Assembly (NCBI GenBank): GCA_016858145.1
Contig: JAEHOE010000067.1
Span: forward strand, 434,001-498,000
Direction of reading: 5' to 3'
DNA from: Edaphochlamys debaryana
Taxonomy: Eukaryota; Chlorophyta; Chlorophyceae; Chlamydomonadales
Length of the DNA: 64,000 bases
Made by a program: the position numbers and the translations under genes. A model generated the notes under the pieces. The model saw only the letters and a program-made list of their open reading frames with translations, searched no databases and was not told where the DNA came from. Below are positions 11,801 to 24,302 of this stretch, piece by piece (the stretch's first letter is position 1; every line of letters begins with the position of its first letter).

Positions 11801-14800
11801 CGGGCGTGTCCACGTCGCCCCTGCGCAGGCGTACGGCAGATTAGCGTCAGGGTGATGTTCTCGGACCTGCGGGTGGGCTGAAAGGCAGGCAACGGGCGAA
11901 GGCGCACTAACCGGCCGGCACAACCCGTGTACGGCACTCACCCCGAGTACGGCATCACGGCGGTGCTGATGGGGAGCCAGGGGTCCAGGTCCTTCAGCCT
12001 GGACGTGAGGGCGCGTCATGGTGCTAAGGTGTAAGGTGGGGGCAGGCTCTGCCATGTCTCAGCCCTCCGCCCTCAGCCCGTCACACCGACACCTGGCACC
12101 TACACCTGGTTGCCGCGGGACACAAGTCGCCGCGCAACAGTCCTTGCGAAAACCCACATGACAACTGACGCGCAGCCCGCTGCCATGCCCCCAGGCCTAG
12201 CAGGCGCCATCGGTTCCTCCCGCCTTGCGCACCCGACCGTAGTGCTCATCAACCCACCTCATAATCAGCTTGTCGAATACGGCACGCACGCTTCCCGGAG
12301 CGATGCGGTACGCATCCATGCCGTAGCTGGGGAGGATGACAAACAACAGTAGTAGTGGCCAAGAGGTAAGGCTCAGCGCAAAAAGGTTGATTGGGGTACG
12401 GCATGTGGCTGCGCATCAATGCGGCAGGTGCTCACACCGAGATGGACGCCGCAAGGTTCAGCACGATGTCCCGCTCGGGCTTTGGCAGATCGTACGGCAG
12501 GAGATCCAGGAAGGCCAGATCTACGCCGTACACCGTCACCTCCACGGGGCCGTCGGAGGCGGCGGCACCGGTCACAGAGACCGTCACCTGCGCTCGTGGG
12601 GGGCGTTGGGGCCAGGAGAGTCAACACCGTCACGAACGCCATCCTCGAGAGCAGGAAGAGAGCTCAAGTGTCCTTGGAGCAGACAACGAGCATCTCTGAA
12701 GAGTATATAGCTTGCTTACGCGCCCCATGCGACGAGCCCCACCTGCGCCTTGGAGCCCGGCTCGATCGCAGTGGCCTCCTCCCCGTCCGCTAGGCTGACG
12801 ATCCAAGAATCGGAGCCGGGTGCCGCCGCCACCGCCACATCCACAGTCAGGGCATTATCCGGCAGGAGCTTGGTGGATCTGCGGCGTTTGCGGGAAAGGT
12901 TCGAAAAGAACAGGCTAAGCAGGCGCTGCCCAAGCAAAGGGCGCCAGGAGAGGGGCAGGTACGACCGCTACCCCATGCCCCTCCTCGCCGACCCTCCGCC
13001 CTCACCCCTGCCACGTGAAGGCCCGGGGGGCGCGTGGGTCGAAGACCTTGCTGACAGGCAGCTGGGCCGCGGGGGGCAGCGGGAACTGCGCCTCGCTGAG
13101 TCGGGGGACGTCCAGCACAGCCGACACGGCGCAGCCCCCAAGGCACTCGGAGCCCAGCGGACCGAACGAAGCCTCCACCAGGACACCCGCGGGGACCTGT
13201 GTGGGCAGGGTTTCACACGAAGGGGGCCGGATGAGCGATGATTACGGGTGTGCTAACAGTCCCTTAGGCATTCCTATCGCACACGTGCATTCCTATCCCA
13301 TCTCACGTTGAGCTGCACGTGCGTCTTGGTTCCCCAGTCGTTGCCCCACACCACCAGCAGGCGGGCGGAGGGGTAGGGGTTCTCAAAGATCAGCACGGGG
13401 CTGTCGCCCTGCCGGTAGCCGCCGGGCCTGGGGGAGGGGGAGCACGGAGGGGCCGGGGGTTGGACCGAGGGCTCGGTGCTCGGAAAACGCCTACTGCGCC
13501 CTCAGCCTCTCTCCAATCGCCTCTCTGCCCATCTATGTCCTTCATCTTTGGAGCAACCCCGACGCCTTATTATCACTTCTTTCTCCTGCCCTCCCCTCCT
13601 CACTTGTCCAGGGCCATTTCGATGCTGTCGACACCCGACAGGGGATTGTCCCGCCACTCCGTCAGGTTGCGACCGAGCTGCTCCTTGGCGCACGTCTTCC
13701 CGGCCGCCCCCGCCACGTCAGCACACGCCTCCAGCTCGAAATGGCCCACGCAGGGAAGCGCCAGGCGACAGCCCGAGTCCGCAAAGCCCTTTCCGGAAGC
13801 CACGGTGCAGGACTGAACCGTGGAGCAGGCCGCACCGGCAGCCTCCCCGGGCGTGGGGCGCAGCGTTATGGTGACGGGGATGTCGTTGATGGGAGCGTTG
13901 TTATCGTTGGAGGTTAGGGCGGAGGAGACACCAAACTCAATGCCGGGGATGATTGTTTGCAGGGAGCGGGAGACGGAGATGGAGGCAGGGCCGTCGGCGA
14001 CGCTGCGTGCATGCATGGGATCGGGGAAGCACGCAAATAAAGATCATGGCAACCCGTTGGGATGGGTATGATCATGGTAGCCCTGGGGTATGACTGCTTC
14101 TGGGAGAGCATGGCCATCCTGCCCTCTGCCACTGCCGCCCGTCGCCCTCAAACCCTTACCGCACGGAGGCCGTCTTAGTGATTAGCTCCCGAGTGGGACC
14201 CATCCACTCCACAGTGATCGCCACCGAGTCGCCCGCCGAAGTGCGCTTTGCCTCCGGGAGCGCCCCTAGGTCAATCCTGCCCACCGCCTTGCCGGTGACG
14301 TCAGTGGTCACCTCGAGAAAGCCGGAAGCTGGGGGAACGAAGGGTTTGCGGCAACGGCGCAGCGGGGGCCACGGGGCTGTGTGAATCATGCGTCCGGGCG
14401 GGATAACGGGTACAAGGCGGCATGTGCGGGGCTCCTCTGACAGGCCCCATCCAGCGGCTCGCACCGTTTGTGTGGGCCCAGCGGATGTTGATGGGCGATC
14501 CGTCAACCGCTGCACCAATGTACGACACCGCAGTGGCGGTTACGGTGATCACACCGGTGGGCCGAACCCAGGGATCGGCGGAGACCTGAAGGGGATGGGT
14601 GTGAGGGCGAGGAGGTGGGGCGAGTGCCGGGTCTCCCCACGTTCCAACCAGCCCAAGCCATCGGCAGCAATTCCCGTCCGCCCACGCCCAGCTCACTCAG
14701 GAGCACACATCTTGCCCTTCCTGGGCCCAGCCTGGGTTCGGCGGGACCCGAATGGCCCCGGCCCTTCGGCTCCCTTGCTGTCTACGCTGGCCCGGGGCCG

Positions 14801-17800
14801 CGGCGTGACACCACCAGGAGTGCGGCGGGGGCTGGGCGGGCGGCGGAAGCCAGACGGCCCGGCCTGGGCCCAGCCCGGGCCCGAGTAGTGGTCCCGACTG
14901 GACCCGACCCTTCATCTCCCTGCTGCCCGTCTCACCAGGAGCTCCGCGGTGGGCGGGCGGGGGTCGGCGACGGTGAAGGACTCGGTGGCAGCATAGTTAT
15001 ACCCAGCAAGGTACGCCTTCGAAAGGTCCGGCTTCGCGGGAGCGCCTTCGGTTAGGACAGGTGGATTGGGCGGGGCAAGGGTGCTCTTCAGCAGTTCGGC
15101 CAGCCAAGGCCCACCCAGACCAGAGGCGCGAAAAGGCGGGATAACGTGTGCCCATTCTCAGCAAGCCTAATGCAGGTCCCAAGCTCCCAACTAATCGGAC
15201 CACAATCAAGTCGCCTTCCCCTGCAGGCCCAAACTCGTCCGACAAGAAGTCCCCTTCCTCGCTCACCCCCGGTGGGCAGCATGTAAAGGTAGAGGATGTA
15301 CTGCTGGTACCTTGCATCTGCCGGTACGGGGATCTCGGCGTGGATCGAGCCGCTGGTCCCGTCCAACTGAGGGGAAAAAGTAGAAGGGTAAGGGGAAACT
15401 TTGGGAGGGGCTGCAAATGGTGGAACGTTAGAAGAGGTTGTATGCAGTGGGTATGTACTGAGCGGGTCACGGAGTGGCGCCACGAAAGGGTGGGAGGGGG
15501 GAGGGGGAGGGAAGCGGTTGCTGCCAAGGGAGATCAGGTGCGAGCCTCGTGCACCGCGGCTGTGGTGGAGGGCGCGAGATGCAAGGGAGGCGCAAGTCAG
15601 GGCAGATCGAGGGTGCGGGGGGTCGTCGGCCACCACTCCACCAGCGAGGCCCACCACACAACAAGGCCCGCGACACCGCTATAGGCTGCATCAAGCTAGA
15701 GCACTCCGGAGAGCGTGTGGGGGCCCCTCCCCCTCACCTCGACGGGGAAGCGAGGCGGGGGGGCGGACGTCGTCACCGGTTTGCGGCCCGGGATCCTGCC
15801 GGGGCTTGTCTCGCCCGTGCTGGTGGGCTGCCAGGTGGGGGAGACCTCCAGGTACGCCCAGCCGGCCTTAGGCAGCGTCAGGCCCTTGGAAGAGGCGATC
15901 TGCACGTAGCCTGCGGACGGACGGAGGGGGCGGGGGCGGAGCGTTTGGGGGGCCAAACAGAGGAGGGTGTCAGGGCGGCGGCCGGGCGGACAGGGGTGAG
16001 TACAACACAACGTCCCGTGACCTGTAAGCCCAGGAACCCCGAGATCTGAAAATTGCTCTCGTTTCCCCATTCGGCAGGCCCGGGATCCTCGATCCAGCCA
16101 CTTATGGATCGAAGGTCTCAAGCAAGTACAAGACGCACCCGTGACCTTGAGCGTATCGCCCGGCTGGATCACGAGTCGATCCAGGACGAGCTTGCCGAGC
16201 AGTCGATTTTGGTCGCTGATGTAATTTGGGCCGTAGCCCGCGTACGTGAGCAGTGTGACTCGGTCGCCCGCAACTGCCAGTGCCGCCAACTGGGTACCGC
16301 CCTGTCGAGAGCGAGAGAGAGGGAGAGGGCATGGGTGGCCGGGGAAGCATTGGTCAGACAGTTGAGGGTGGGTGTCTGGTCCTGCAGAGGAATACGGGCG
16401 GTTGCAGGGCAGGGTGTCGGCAACTGCTGAACAGGGGTCGAAAATCAACGGTAAACTGCAAGGAACGAACGCGGTTTTGTTCGTGGGACGCGCCGTCAGC
16501 ACAAAGAGGCGGGGGGGCCAACATTTGCCGGCGTGGACCCGGTGTGATGCGTCACGTCCACGGGTACAAGCAGCGGGAGTATTCAATTGAGGCGGGAGCG
16601 TGACTAAGAGCTCCACACCCATAGCCAGTGCGTGAGCGCTCACCTGGCCCTCTGGCATTGTGAAGACCGCCTTGCCCTCAGCATCCGTGGCCATCGTCTT
16701 GACGAGGAAGGCGGGCTGCGTCGGGAGATGCAAGGGATGGGGCAAAGGAGAATACTGCAGGCGGACCTTGCAGTTGCTTTTTCCCGGCACGTTACGCCAG
16801 CCCCTTGATTGACAGTCGGATCACTCGTTGCCCGCTACGTCGTACTGGCCCCCTCATCCGTCCCCGGCCCACCCTTGGAACGTAGCGCTCAAGCTTCTCA
16901 TCCCACAGGCTTTCCGGCATGCCGTACAGTGTCACACTGGCGCCCGCCACTGGGCCGGCGGCGGCGCCCTCCGAAATGTCATTGACCCACGCCACAAAGG
17001 TGTTGCCGGACGTAACCATGCTGAGCGACAGGCTGCTCCGCATCAGGACCTTGATCTCGGGCTCGGAGCGAACGAACTTGCCAGACCAGTATTCGACGCG
17101 CTACAGCAGACAGATGCGGGGTGCGGAGAGGGCAGGTTGTAAGCGGTCGCGAACAGGTCTGGAAGGAGGCCGCCAGCCGTGGCGTGTTGGAGCAGGGGCG
17201 CAGTTGAATGGTTCCCACACGCGGGTGTGAGTGAACGGGCGGGTCACGGCAGCTAAAGACCACCTCAACGCGCCGTCATCGCTAATCTCATGCAACTCCC
17301 CCTATACTAAGCAAGGCCCCAGTCAACCCCGGCCCCGGCCGTCACGCACCCCACGCACCGGGCTGCAGCAAGTGGAAACGACCGCGAGTTTGAAGGCCGG
17401 CAGCGGAAGCGCCACCTCGGTCCAGCCCGCGCCCGAGCCGGCAGTGGTGAGGGCCGCATCGGGGATGACGGTTGCGGTGGGCGCGCCCAAAGGGCCGAGC
17501 TTCTCCGCAGCACTGATGCTGTAGGTGTCCTGTGATCACGTAATGTACGACAACATGTGGTGTCAGGACGGGTGTAACTGGCCTGCCGTACAACCGTACC
17601 GAGCCCACCCATGCTTACCTTGAAGATGGAGAGGAGGTTCAACACGTCTTGAGGCCGAGAGGGGTCCAATACAAACAGATCCACGGAGCGCTTGTAGGCG
17701 TCGGCCACATGGATGTCCGTGCGGCTGGGGTGGGCGGGTGGATTGATGCGGGGGCATGCAGTATTCAGGGCGGGCGGAAGGTGAGATCAAGCGCTAGGTC

Positions 17801-20800
17801 CTACGCAATGTGTTAGCGTGGTGATACGGAACCTAAGCATTATGACCCAGCGCACTTTGCGGGCGGCGGCGCAACGGTGAGGAAGGGCCAGGACGACAGC
17901 GGATCAGAGGCCTCGAGCAGGCTGGGGGTGCCGGACTCGGGGCCCTTGAACTCGTAGCTCACGAAGTCCATGTACCACTCGGTCTCGGAGGCCTAACGAT
18001 GTTGGTGGGAAAGTAAAGGTGGAGAAACATAGCCTCAGGGGGGGCCAGAATGCCGGGATATGAGACAGAGTCGAGCGTGAAGCCGGGTACAGGCCAGTAA
18101 TTCGCCGCCTCGGTTCACCGCTCGCTGGTCCCGCTCACCAGCAGGCTCTGCCCAAAGCCATCCTTGACGTTGGCTGAGGCCGCAATGGTGAGCCTGAAGG
18201 CCGGGCGTAGCACGCATAAAACGCAGGCGTGAGGCGGGTTCTGTGAATCATGGCTCTTCTAGCTTGGTCAGCTTGTCCTGTCTATCCGCACCTGTACTTC
18301 TTGCCGGGGCTGAGGCCGGCAATGCTGAGGCGCGCCTTGCCGTTGACGGGGCGGGAGAGCTCGAAGGCCTCGCTCTTGACGCAGGGCGAGGGGGCGTCTT
18401 GGCCGGGCGCCACCTCGCACACGGCAATGGCGGCCTTGAGGTCGGCCAGCGAGGTGGAGGGGTCCAGGCCGTGGGGGAGCCACAGGTCCAGGCGCCGGTA
18501 CCTGGGGGCAAAACGGTAGGGCGCATGGAAGTCAACACGCGATCGAGGAACCGATGGAAAGCCACGGGTTCTACAGCTGAGATCCGCGCAGTGACCCCGG
18601 GGGCGCCGCTGACTCTGCAAACGCACGCCCACGCGGGCCGCCCCTGTCGTCACGGGGAGGTACCAGCGCGGGTCCCGAGCCTCGGCCCCAAGCCCCAAGG
18701 CGCCGCTGACAACGCTGCACACCCCATCCCGGCGGCCCCTGTCACAGGCACGGGGAACTACCGGCGTGTGCAGCCGACGCTCACATGAGCGCACTCTCCA
18801 TCCCGAGCGAGGCGCGCGCCTCAGCAAGCCCAGCAGACACGTCCCAGTGCAGCCCCGCTCACATGATAGCATTTTCCAATGCGCCGTCGTCCGTGGAGTT
18901 CTCGAGCGGGATGCGGAAGGGCCGCAGGCCGGCAAGGGTGGACTCGAAGGCCTGGCTCGTGGGGCCGCTCAGCGCTGCGTAGCGCACGCCCGCGGGCAGG
19001 CGCAGCGTGTACCTTGGGAGGAGGTTAGGGAGACGCGCGTGAGGGCGGGACCGAGAGCGGGGGCTCCATGCATGTGCTCTTCCTGCTTTTAGGCATCAAC
19101 AGACAACCCTTCCGCTCATCTCTCGCACGGAAGCACGGAACGCGCCACCTCCCTCACCATGTGTCGGGCTTGAGGCTGGCGCCAACTGCCACCTCAGCGC
19201 AGGTGTCATTTATGTCCTTGAGCGCGGGCTGGGGGAGGGGGCGGGGGTGGGGGAGGGGGTGGGGGTGGCGTTGGGATTGGAGCGCGGGCTTGACGTGGGG
19301 TCTTCGAGGGAGCGGAGTTGGGGGCGGGGTCGGAGCGTCGGGGGGATACCCGGGGACGGTACAAGGGTGTGCGGGGCGTTCACGCTAGGCCCTCACCCAC
19401 TCACCGTTCCCTTCCAGGGCGCTGGCGTGTAGCAGGGCGACACGGTGAAGGGCAGGGAAGGGCCACGGACCGGAACGTCCCTTTCCTTGTTGCCCTCGAG
19501 GAGCTGCGGGCGGCGGCCGGGGCGGGAGCAGATCAGAAGGAGGGGCACGGCCTAGATAGGGGCACCGCCTCATGAGTCATGACCCGGCGGGTCATGAAAG
19601 ACCGCGTAGCGGTGGCCCAGGTCGACTGCTGCCTCCTCTGCCCACAGGCCCACGTGCGCGCTCACCTGTAGGGCGTCGGCGATCGCCTGCAGGTTGACCG
19701 CGGCTGAGAAGCCTAGATTGACCTTGCCTGAGGTGGGTCGGGCATGGCGGTCGGTCAGCTAGCGCAGCAGTAGGAGAGCCCCCTCGTGCTAGCCCCGGCC
19801 CCGGCCCTGGCCGGACGGCCTTCCACCACGCGGCCGCCCATCCACAATCTTCATAGCTGCTTTGCTGGGGCTTGTGTCGCTTTTGGCAGCATGCCTGCAG
19901 CGTGCTCCATGCCTTCTCACCGTCCGGGGGCACCTCGGGCAGTTTGTCCTCTTCGGTGCCCGAGTAAGGCGACCACAGGTCGCCCGTCAACTCCACTGCG
20001 CGCTCCGAAGTGACGCTGTTCTGCCACATACTCTGAGGATATGGGATGAGGGTCCAAGGCATGGGAGCGTCAGAGGCGAGGAGCGGCGTCGAGGAGTCAT
20101 GCAGGCAGACAGAGCTGATGCGGTCCGTCCGTCACAGTGGAAGGCCATAACCCTGCGTGTGCCATCAATTCCTACCATGCCCATGCTTTGCAGGCGGCGG
20201 GTGGCGGGGACCTTGCCCAGCGACAGCTTGGCACCTGCAGGAGAGGCAGCAGTCATCAGGGGTCACCACGCAGACGGGGGGCTTAATGCAAGGAGCTTAC
20301 TTCTCGTGCCAGGCAGGGCATGCATGGGCAGGGCTAGGCGCCTGGAACTATCCAGGGCCTGACGTCGGGGCCCTCCCCCAGACGGCAGAGCTGGTGGGCA
20401 GCCAACACAGCAAAGGCCCCATCCCCTGTCCCGTCCCCGAATACCAGGCCTTGAGGCTAGGTGCCCCAGCGAGTCATTCCTTGGCCCTCCGGTGCCTAGC
20501 TGCCCACCCGCCCTGCTGCTGACGGGATGAGACCCGCACACCGTCCGCCCTGGACCCACCGTCCCAGGCCTTGAGCCCCGTGTTCCACTCGACCTCGCAA
20601 TCCTGCAGGGCGAGGCAAGGACGGGGAGGGCGCGTTCCACCCGCAGTGGGAGACTGCCCACGGCACCCTGGGCTCTACGTTTGTATGCCTCTCCCCGTAA
20701 CGCCTTCTGCCGGCCTGTTTCGTTCCATGCCGCTTTCCCTGCCCCCGCCTCTGCTTTCGACCGGCTCACCAGGTCCGTGGGCCATTCGATGTCTGGGTCG

Positions 20801-21604
20801 AACCTGTAAATGGTGGTGGACACCCACCGGGCCTTGCCGGGCACGGCGCAGCTCAGCGTGAAGGGAGCCTGCCGTGCACGAGGGGGGAGGGAGTGAAGGG
20901 GACGGGGGTCAAGGGCGCGACAGGGGCCGCGAGGGACACGGCCAGGGCACTCAGCACGCAGCTAGGACCTTCAGCAGGGCAGGTCAGGGAGGACCTGTTA
21001 TGAGGTCGGCTTTGCTTGCACTCACCAGCTTCTCGGAGGCTCCGTCTCCAAAGTCCGAGCCCAGGGCGATCACGGGGCGGGAGAAGACGGCCTGTGGAGA
21101 GGGGTGCAGGCAAGAAAGGAGGTGACGCAGCGTGACAACCCCACAGGCGGCCGGCGGTGTCTGTTCCCTCAGAGATGGCACAAAGTTTCAGCCATGAGGC
21201 TGTTCGCAGTACCTGGAGAGCTTGAAGACCGGAAACATATACGGTCCCAGCATTTGTTGCCAGTTCCACGGGGGTTGTGAGGATGACTGTCAGGGGCAGC
21301 TCCGAGCCCAGAAAAGCAGAGCGCGCTCCGGCCTTGGGCTTGGGAGAGCTCTTCGGCTTGGGTGAGCCCTTGGGTTTGGGAGAAGCTTTGGGCTTTGGGG
21401 ACTTGGCCTAGCCATAATGACGGGCGGCAGGGGACATCGGGGGCAGGGCGGGGAAGACGGTTTCGTGCGTGCGGGGGGTTGGGACGAGATAGGCCGACTG
21501 AGTCCAAGACGCCGGCATACCTTGGGAGCGGCCTCTGCAGCATGTGCTACCAAGATGAGCGCCAGCAGTCCAACAGAGACGAGCACCAGGTTGGCGCGAG
21601 CCAT
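5880..21604 (-). CDS. Alpha-2-macroglobulin-like secreted protein, EGF-like C terminus
   Basis: This very large gene has many exons. The first (21604-21521) encodes a signal peptide (MARANLVLVSVGLLALILVA). The second (21407-21213) starts with about four SPKPK repeats. Downstream exons carry recognisable macroglobulin-type pieces: a beta-domain block with LVIQPGDTLKVTG (near 16150), QDTAPGGARDGLEMSIPVYG (near 9850), VWVATSFALSGIAAGG and QEGMVLPDAVPGSG (near 9510-9600), then RLTAGVGYLPAIQALYDNL (9280-9360) and helical exons typical of the alpha-alpha toroid domain (8710-7750). The last exon ends in an EGF-like module with six cysteines spaced C-x3-C-x5-C-x6-C-x-C-x8-C, then TAA at 5880-5882. 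No GCGEQ-type thioester was seen in the region where it would be expected. The family normally traps proteases; a role in the algal extracellular matrix is inferred. Not every exon border was resolved. Confidence 0.75.
19225..19290. repeat. G-rich simple repeat in an intron
   Basis: A purine-rich run of GGGGGAGGGGGCGGGGGTGG type on the plus strand lies in an intron of the macroglobulin-like gene. Runs of four or more G could form G-quadruplexes; function unknown. Confidence 0.6.
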
Positions 21605-24302
21605 TTCGGCCTAACGAAGCTGAGAAGCTGCGAACGGGACGCTGTTAACTCTGCAGCCTTCAGCGCTGGGAGGCGCTTCAGGTCTCAGGCACCTGTCGCG
21701 AGTCGCATGCGTGAAGACCTGGGACCGCGCTGCCCGGCGCTGGCTAAGTTGCGTCCCGCAGTGGTGTGGAACCACCTAGCCGACTCGCCCAGACCCAGGA
21801 ACTATCAAGTCGTAAACTTTGAGGAGTACGCTGACTAGTTTAGTGTTCCCGGGAAGAAACGGCGTGTCGACGACGGGCGCTTGCATCTACGCGGCACCTG
21901 TCAATGGCAGCCCGTTAAGACAGCGCGGGAAGCCCGTGCTCTGTTCAAAGTACCCCTCATACACAGACCCTCACACTGCCACCACCTGCGCTCTTGGGTC
22001 GGGCTCACTCAATCCCGGTGAAAACGGGAACGTCTCTGCACGGGCCCTGTCCGCTTAGAGACGTCGTTGACTTCCACGCCATGGTACCTATCGACTGGCT
22101 GTAGAAGGCTGGGTTCGCGCTGTTAAACGGAGGACCAGCATGAACATCCTTGCGCCCGCTCAGCGACAAACAAGGTCGAGCCATTCCCACGGCCTACATG
22201 GGCTCACTGCACTGCGTCCTCAGCCGGTCCCATCGTTGAGTTGAGGACGGCTGGGCGATGTGTGGATGGACGATGTGGGTGGGTGACCCCGGCTCACCCC
22301 TTTGCTGCGGACGCCAGGACGCCCCTCCCGCAGGTGTAGGAGCCTACGCCGGGGCCCCAAGAGACTGGATCCCCGGACTGGCGGGCGGAGGCGAGTAGCG
22401 GGGCGGGTCGCGTGCGGCGTATCCGTGGGTTGCGGTGGTTGCGTGGCTTACCCTCCGCTGCGGTCGCCAGGACGCCCGCCCCCCTCCACCCCTCCCAGTC
22501 TAAGGAGCCCAGCAACAGCCGGGGCCCCACGAGACAGAAGCCTTGGAATGGCGGGCCGAGGCGAGTGGCGGGGGGGCTCGCTCTCTTGCGGCGTGTTGCC
22601 GTACGTGGCAGACTCGAGGTGGATACACAGCGGGCCGAAGAGAGATAGAGACTTACTCACAGGGTAGGCCTGTGGGTACAGGGGGACTGAGGGTCATCAC
22701 CGGCCGGCTCTGACACCCTGGCGCCGAAGGTTGCAGGGGTATCCCGTAACCCGTCCGCCCGTCTCAACCCACAGGTCCGGCTCCGCGGGGCGTGGGGGGG
22801 TACAGGCCTCGTCGGGCGGCAACGCCTTTCGCCCTGACTACGCTGACGGTGAGCATCAGGATAAGAACCGGTATCGCCGCTGGGGTGCTGGGCTTGCGGG
22901 ATCTCGACTCGAGAAGACGCGCGCTCGTTGCTCGGGGCTCGCCGCCCCAGCCCTCACTGTGTGCACCACTTGCAGCCCATGCATTGGACGCTGTTGGAGT
23001 ACAGGAGTCCTTCGCTCCCTGTGCAGCTCATGGCATCGACATGCCTGCATGGCGAATGGCTGCTTCGCCTCGCTCCACGGTGCGGCTCCATGCGGGGTCG
23101 GTGCCCCGTCACCGGGCACCTGGCATCAACCCGGTATATTCTGCAGCCCTGCCTTACCGGTGTTTCTCGACACTCTCCTCAAGCGGGCCGGACTCCTCTA
23201 CCGACCTCTGCTTACCGGTACCCTGCTCGGACAGTACGGGGCAAGGAATTGCAGGGATCGCGGCAGGATCCCTGTCCCTCTGCCCAGCCAGGGGCACGAG
23301 GGGCCAGACCTGCTGGCACTTCACCGCCACCTTTTCAACCGCTCGGAACAGCCTGGTAGGGCCTGCTCCTTCTGAACCTATGGGCTGCCCGCCCCATCAT
23401 GCTTTCAACTGCTCCCTATAATGCCTGCTCACCCACCCGGTCGAAGCGCTGGTCCGTCTGCTCATTGGCCATTCCACCCGCAGGCGCGTGCTGCCCTCCG
23501 CCTGCTGGCGCCTTCCGTGGCAGCTTTCACATGCCAGGGGTCTTCCATCTACCGCTCCTTCTTGCCTCATCGCTCATCTGTCCCTGCCTCAGGTTGGTCG
23601 AGGGGGAATGGCACACGCTTCGGATCATGGGGGCGCGCGGGCTGCGGGCTGTATCCAACTTGATGCCCACTTGAAGCCATCGGCTCCCATGGGGGAGGGC
23701 TGCTGACCGTGGTTTCAAGCAGGGAGTGCAAGGCAAGCGAGTGCGCGAGGTCGCGGCCCGAGGATCCAGCCGCCCATGGCATGGCAACCAATGCAGCAGG
23801 CGGTAGAAGCAATCAGCAGAGACGGGGCGGGCGTCTTCGCCTACCTGCGGCCCGGTCCGCTCGGTCCAAGTCAGCCCTTGACGGTTGCACCCTTCAACAC
23901 GGAAGTAGGCCCTGAACAATGTACCCCGACCAGATGCCCCCGGAGGTCAGGCCGGGCACCGCGTGCCCACATTTGGCCTCGGCATCCCGTCGGGTCCCCT
24001 GGGAAAGTGGTGCGGCGGGCGTCCGGCCCCGGGCGTAACCCCGCCACCGGTGCAGCAGAAGATGGAGACCGCGATCCCACCTCAGGACTCTGGCGGTCCG
24101 CTGAAACTGAGTCGTGTGAGCTCGGGCGAGAGAGTCCTGCTGCGAGTCCTGATCGTCAACGGCCGGCAGTACAGTGCTCAGTGGAGTCGGTCCCACTGGA
24201 CTTGCATACACTCGTTAAGAGTTGAGGGAAACTATTGGTTTAGGCTGGCGTTGAGCCGCGCGCTTTAGATGCACGTGCCATCCATCGCAGCGCTCTTCAG
24301 AG
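21605..24302. other. Intergenic region between divergent genes
   Basis: This 2.7-kb stretch separates the starts of the minus-strand macroglobulin-like gene and the plus-strand kinase. Long open frames on both strands lack splice-consistent exons and protein character and are not called. It contains a diverged direct duplication at about 22300-22610. Promoters of both genes should lie here, but no clear element was recognised. Confidence 0.5.
22300..22610. repeat. Two diverged tandem copies of about 150 bp
   Basis: GCTGCGGACGCCAGGACGCC at about 22304 and GCTGCGGTCGCCAGGACGCC at about 22456 each start a block. Each block continues through GGGGCCCC-A-GAGAC, GGCGGGC-GAGGCGAGT and a CGGCGT end. 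The period is about 152 bp. No gene is involved. Confidence 0.7.

Noticed and set aside
15696..16790. A 364-codon minus-strand frame as a stand-alone gene
   Set aside because: It runs through two clear introns of the macroglobulin-like gene; the coding parts fit that gene's exons.
22731..23421. Overlapping plus-strand ORFs of about 200 codons
   Set aside because: Three overlapping frames are all open, residues look random (many Cys, His, Arg), and no domain or splice logic is present.
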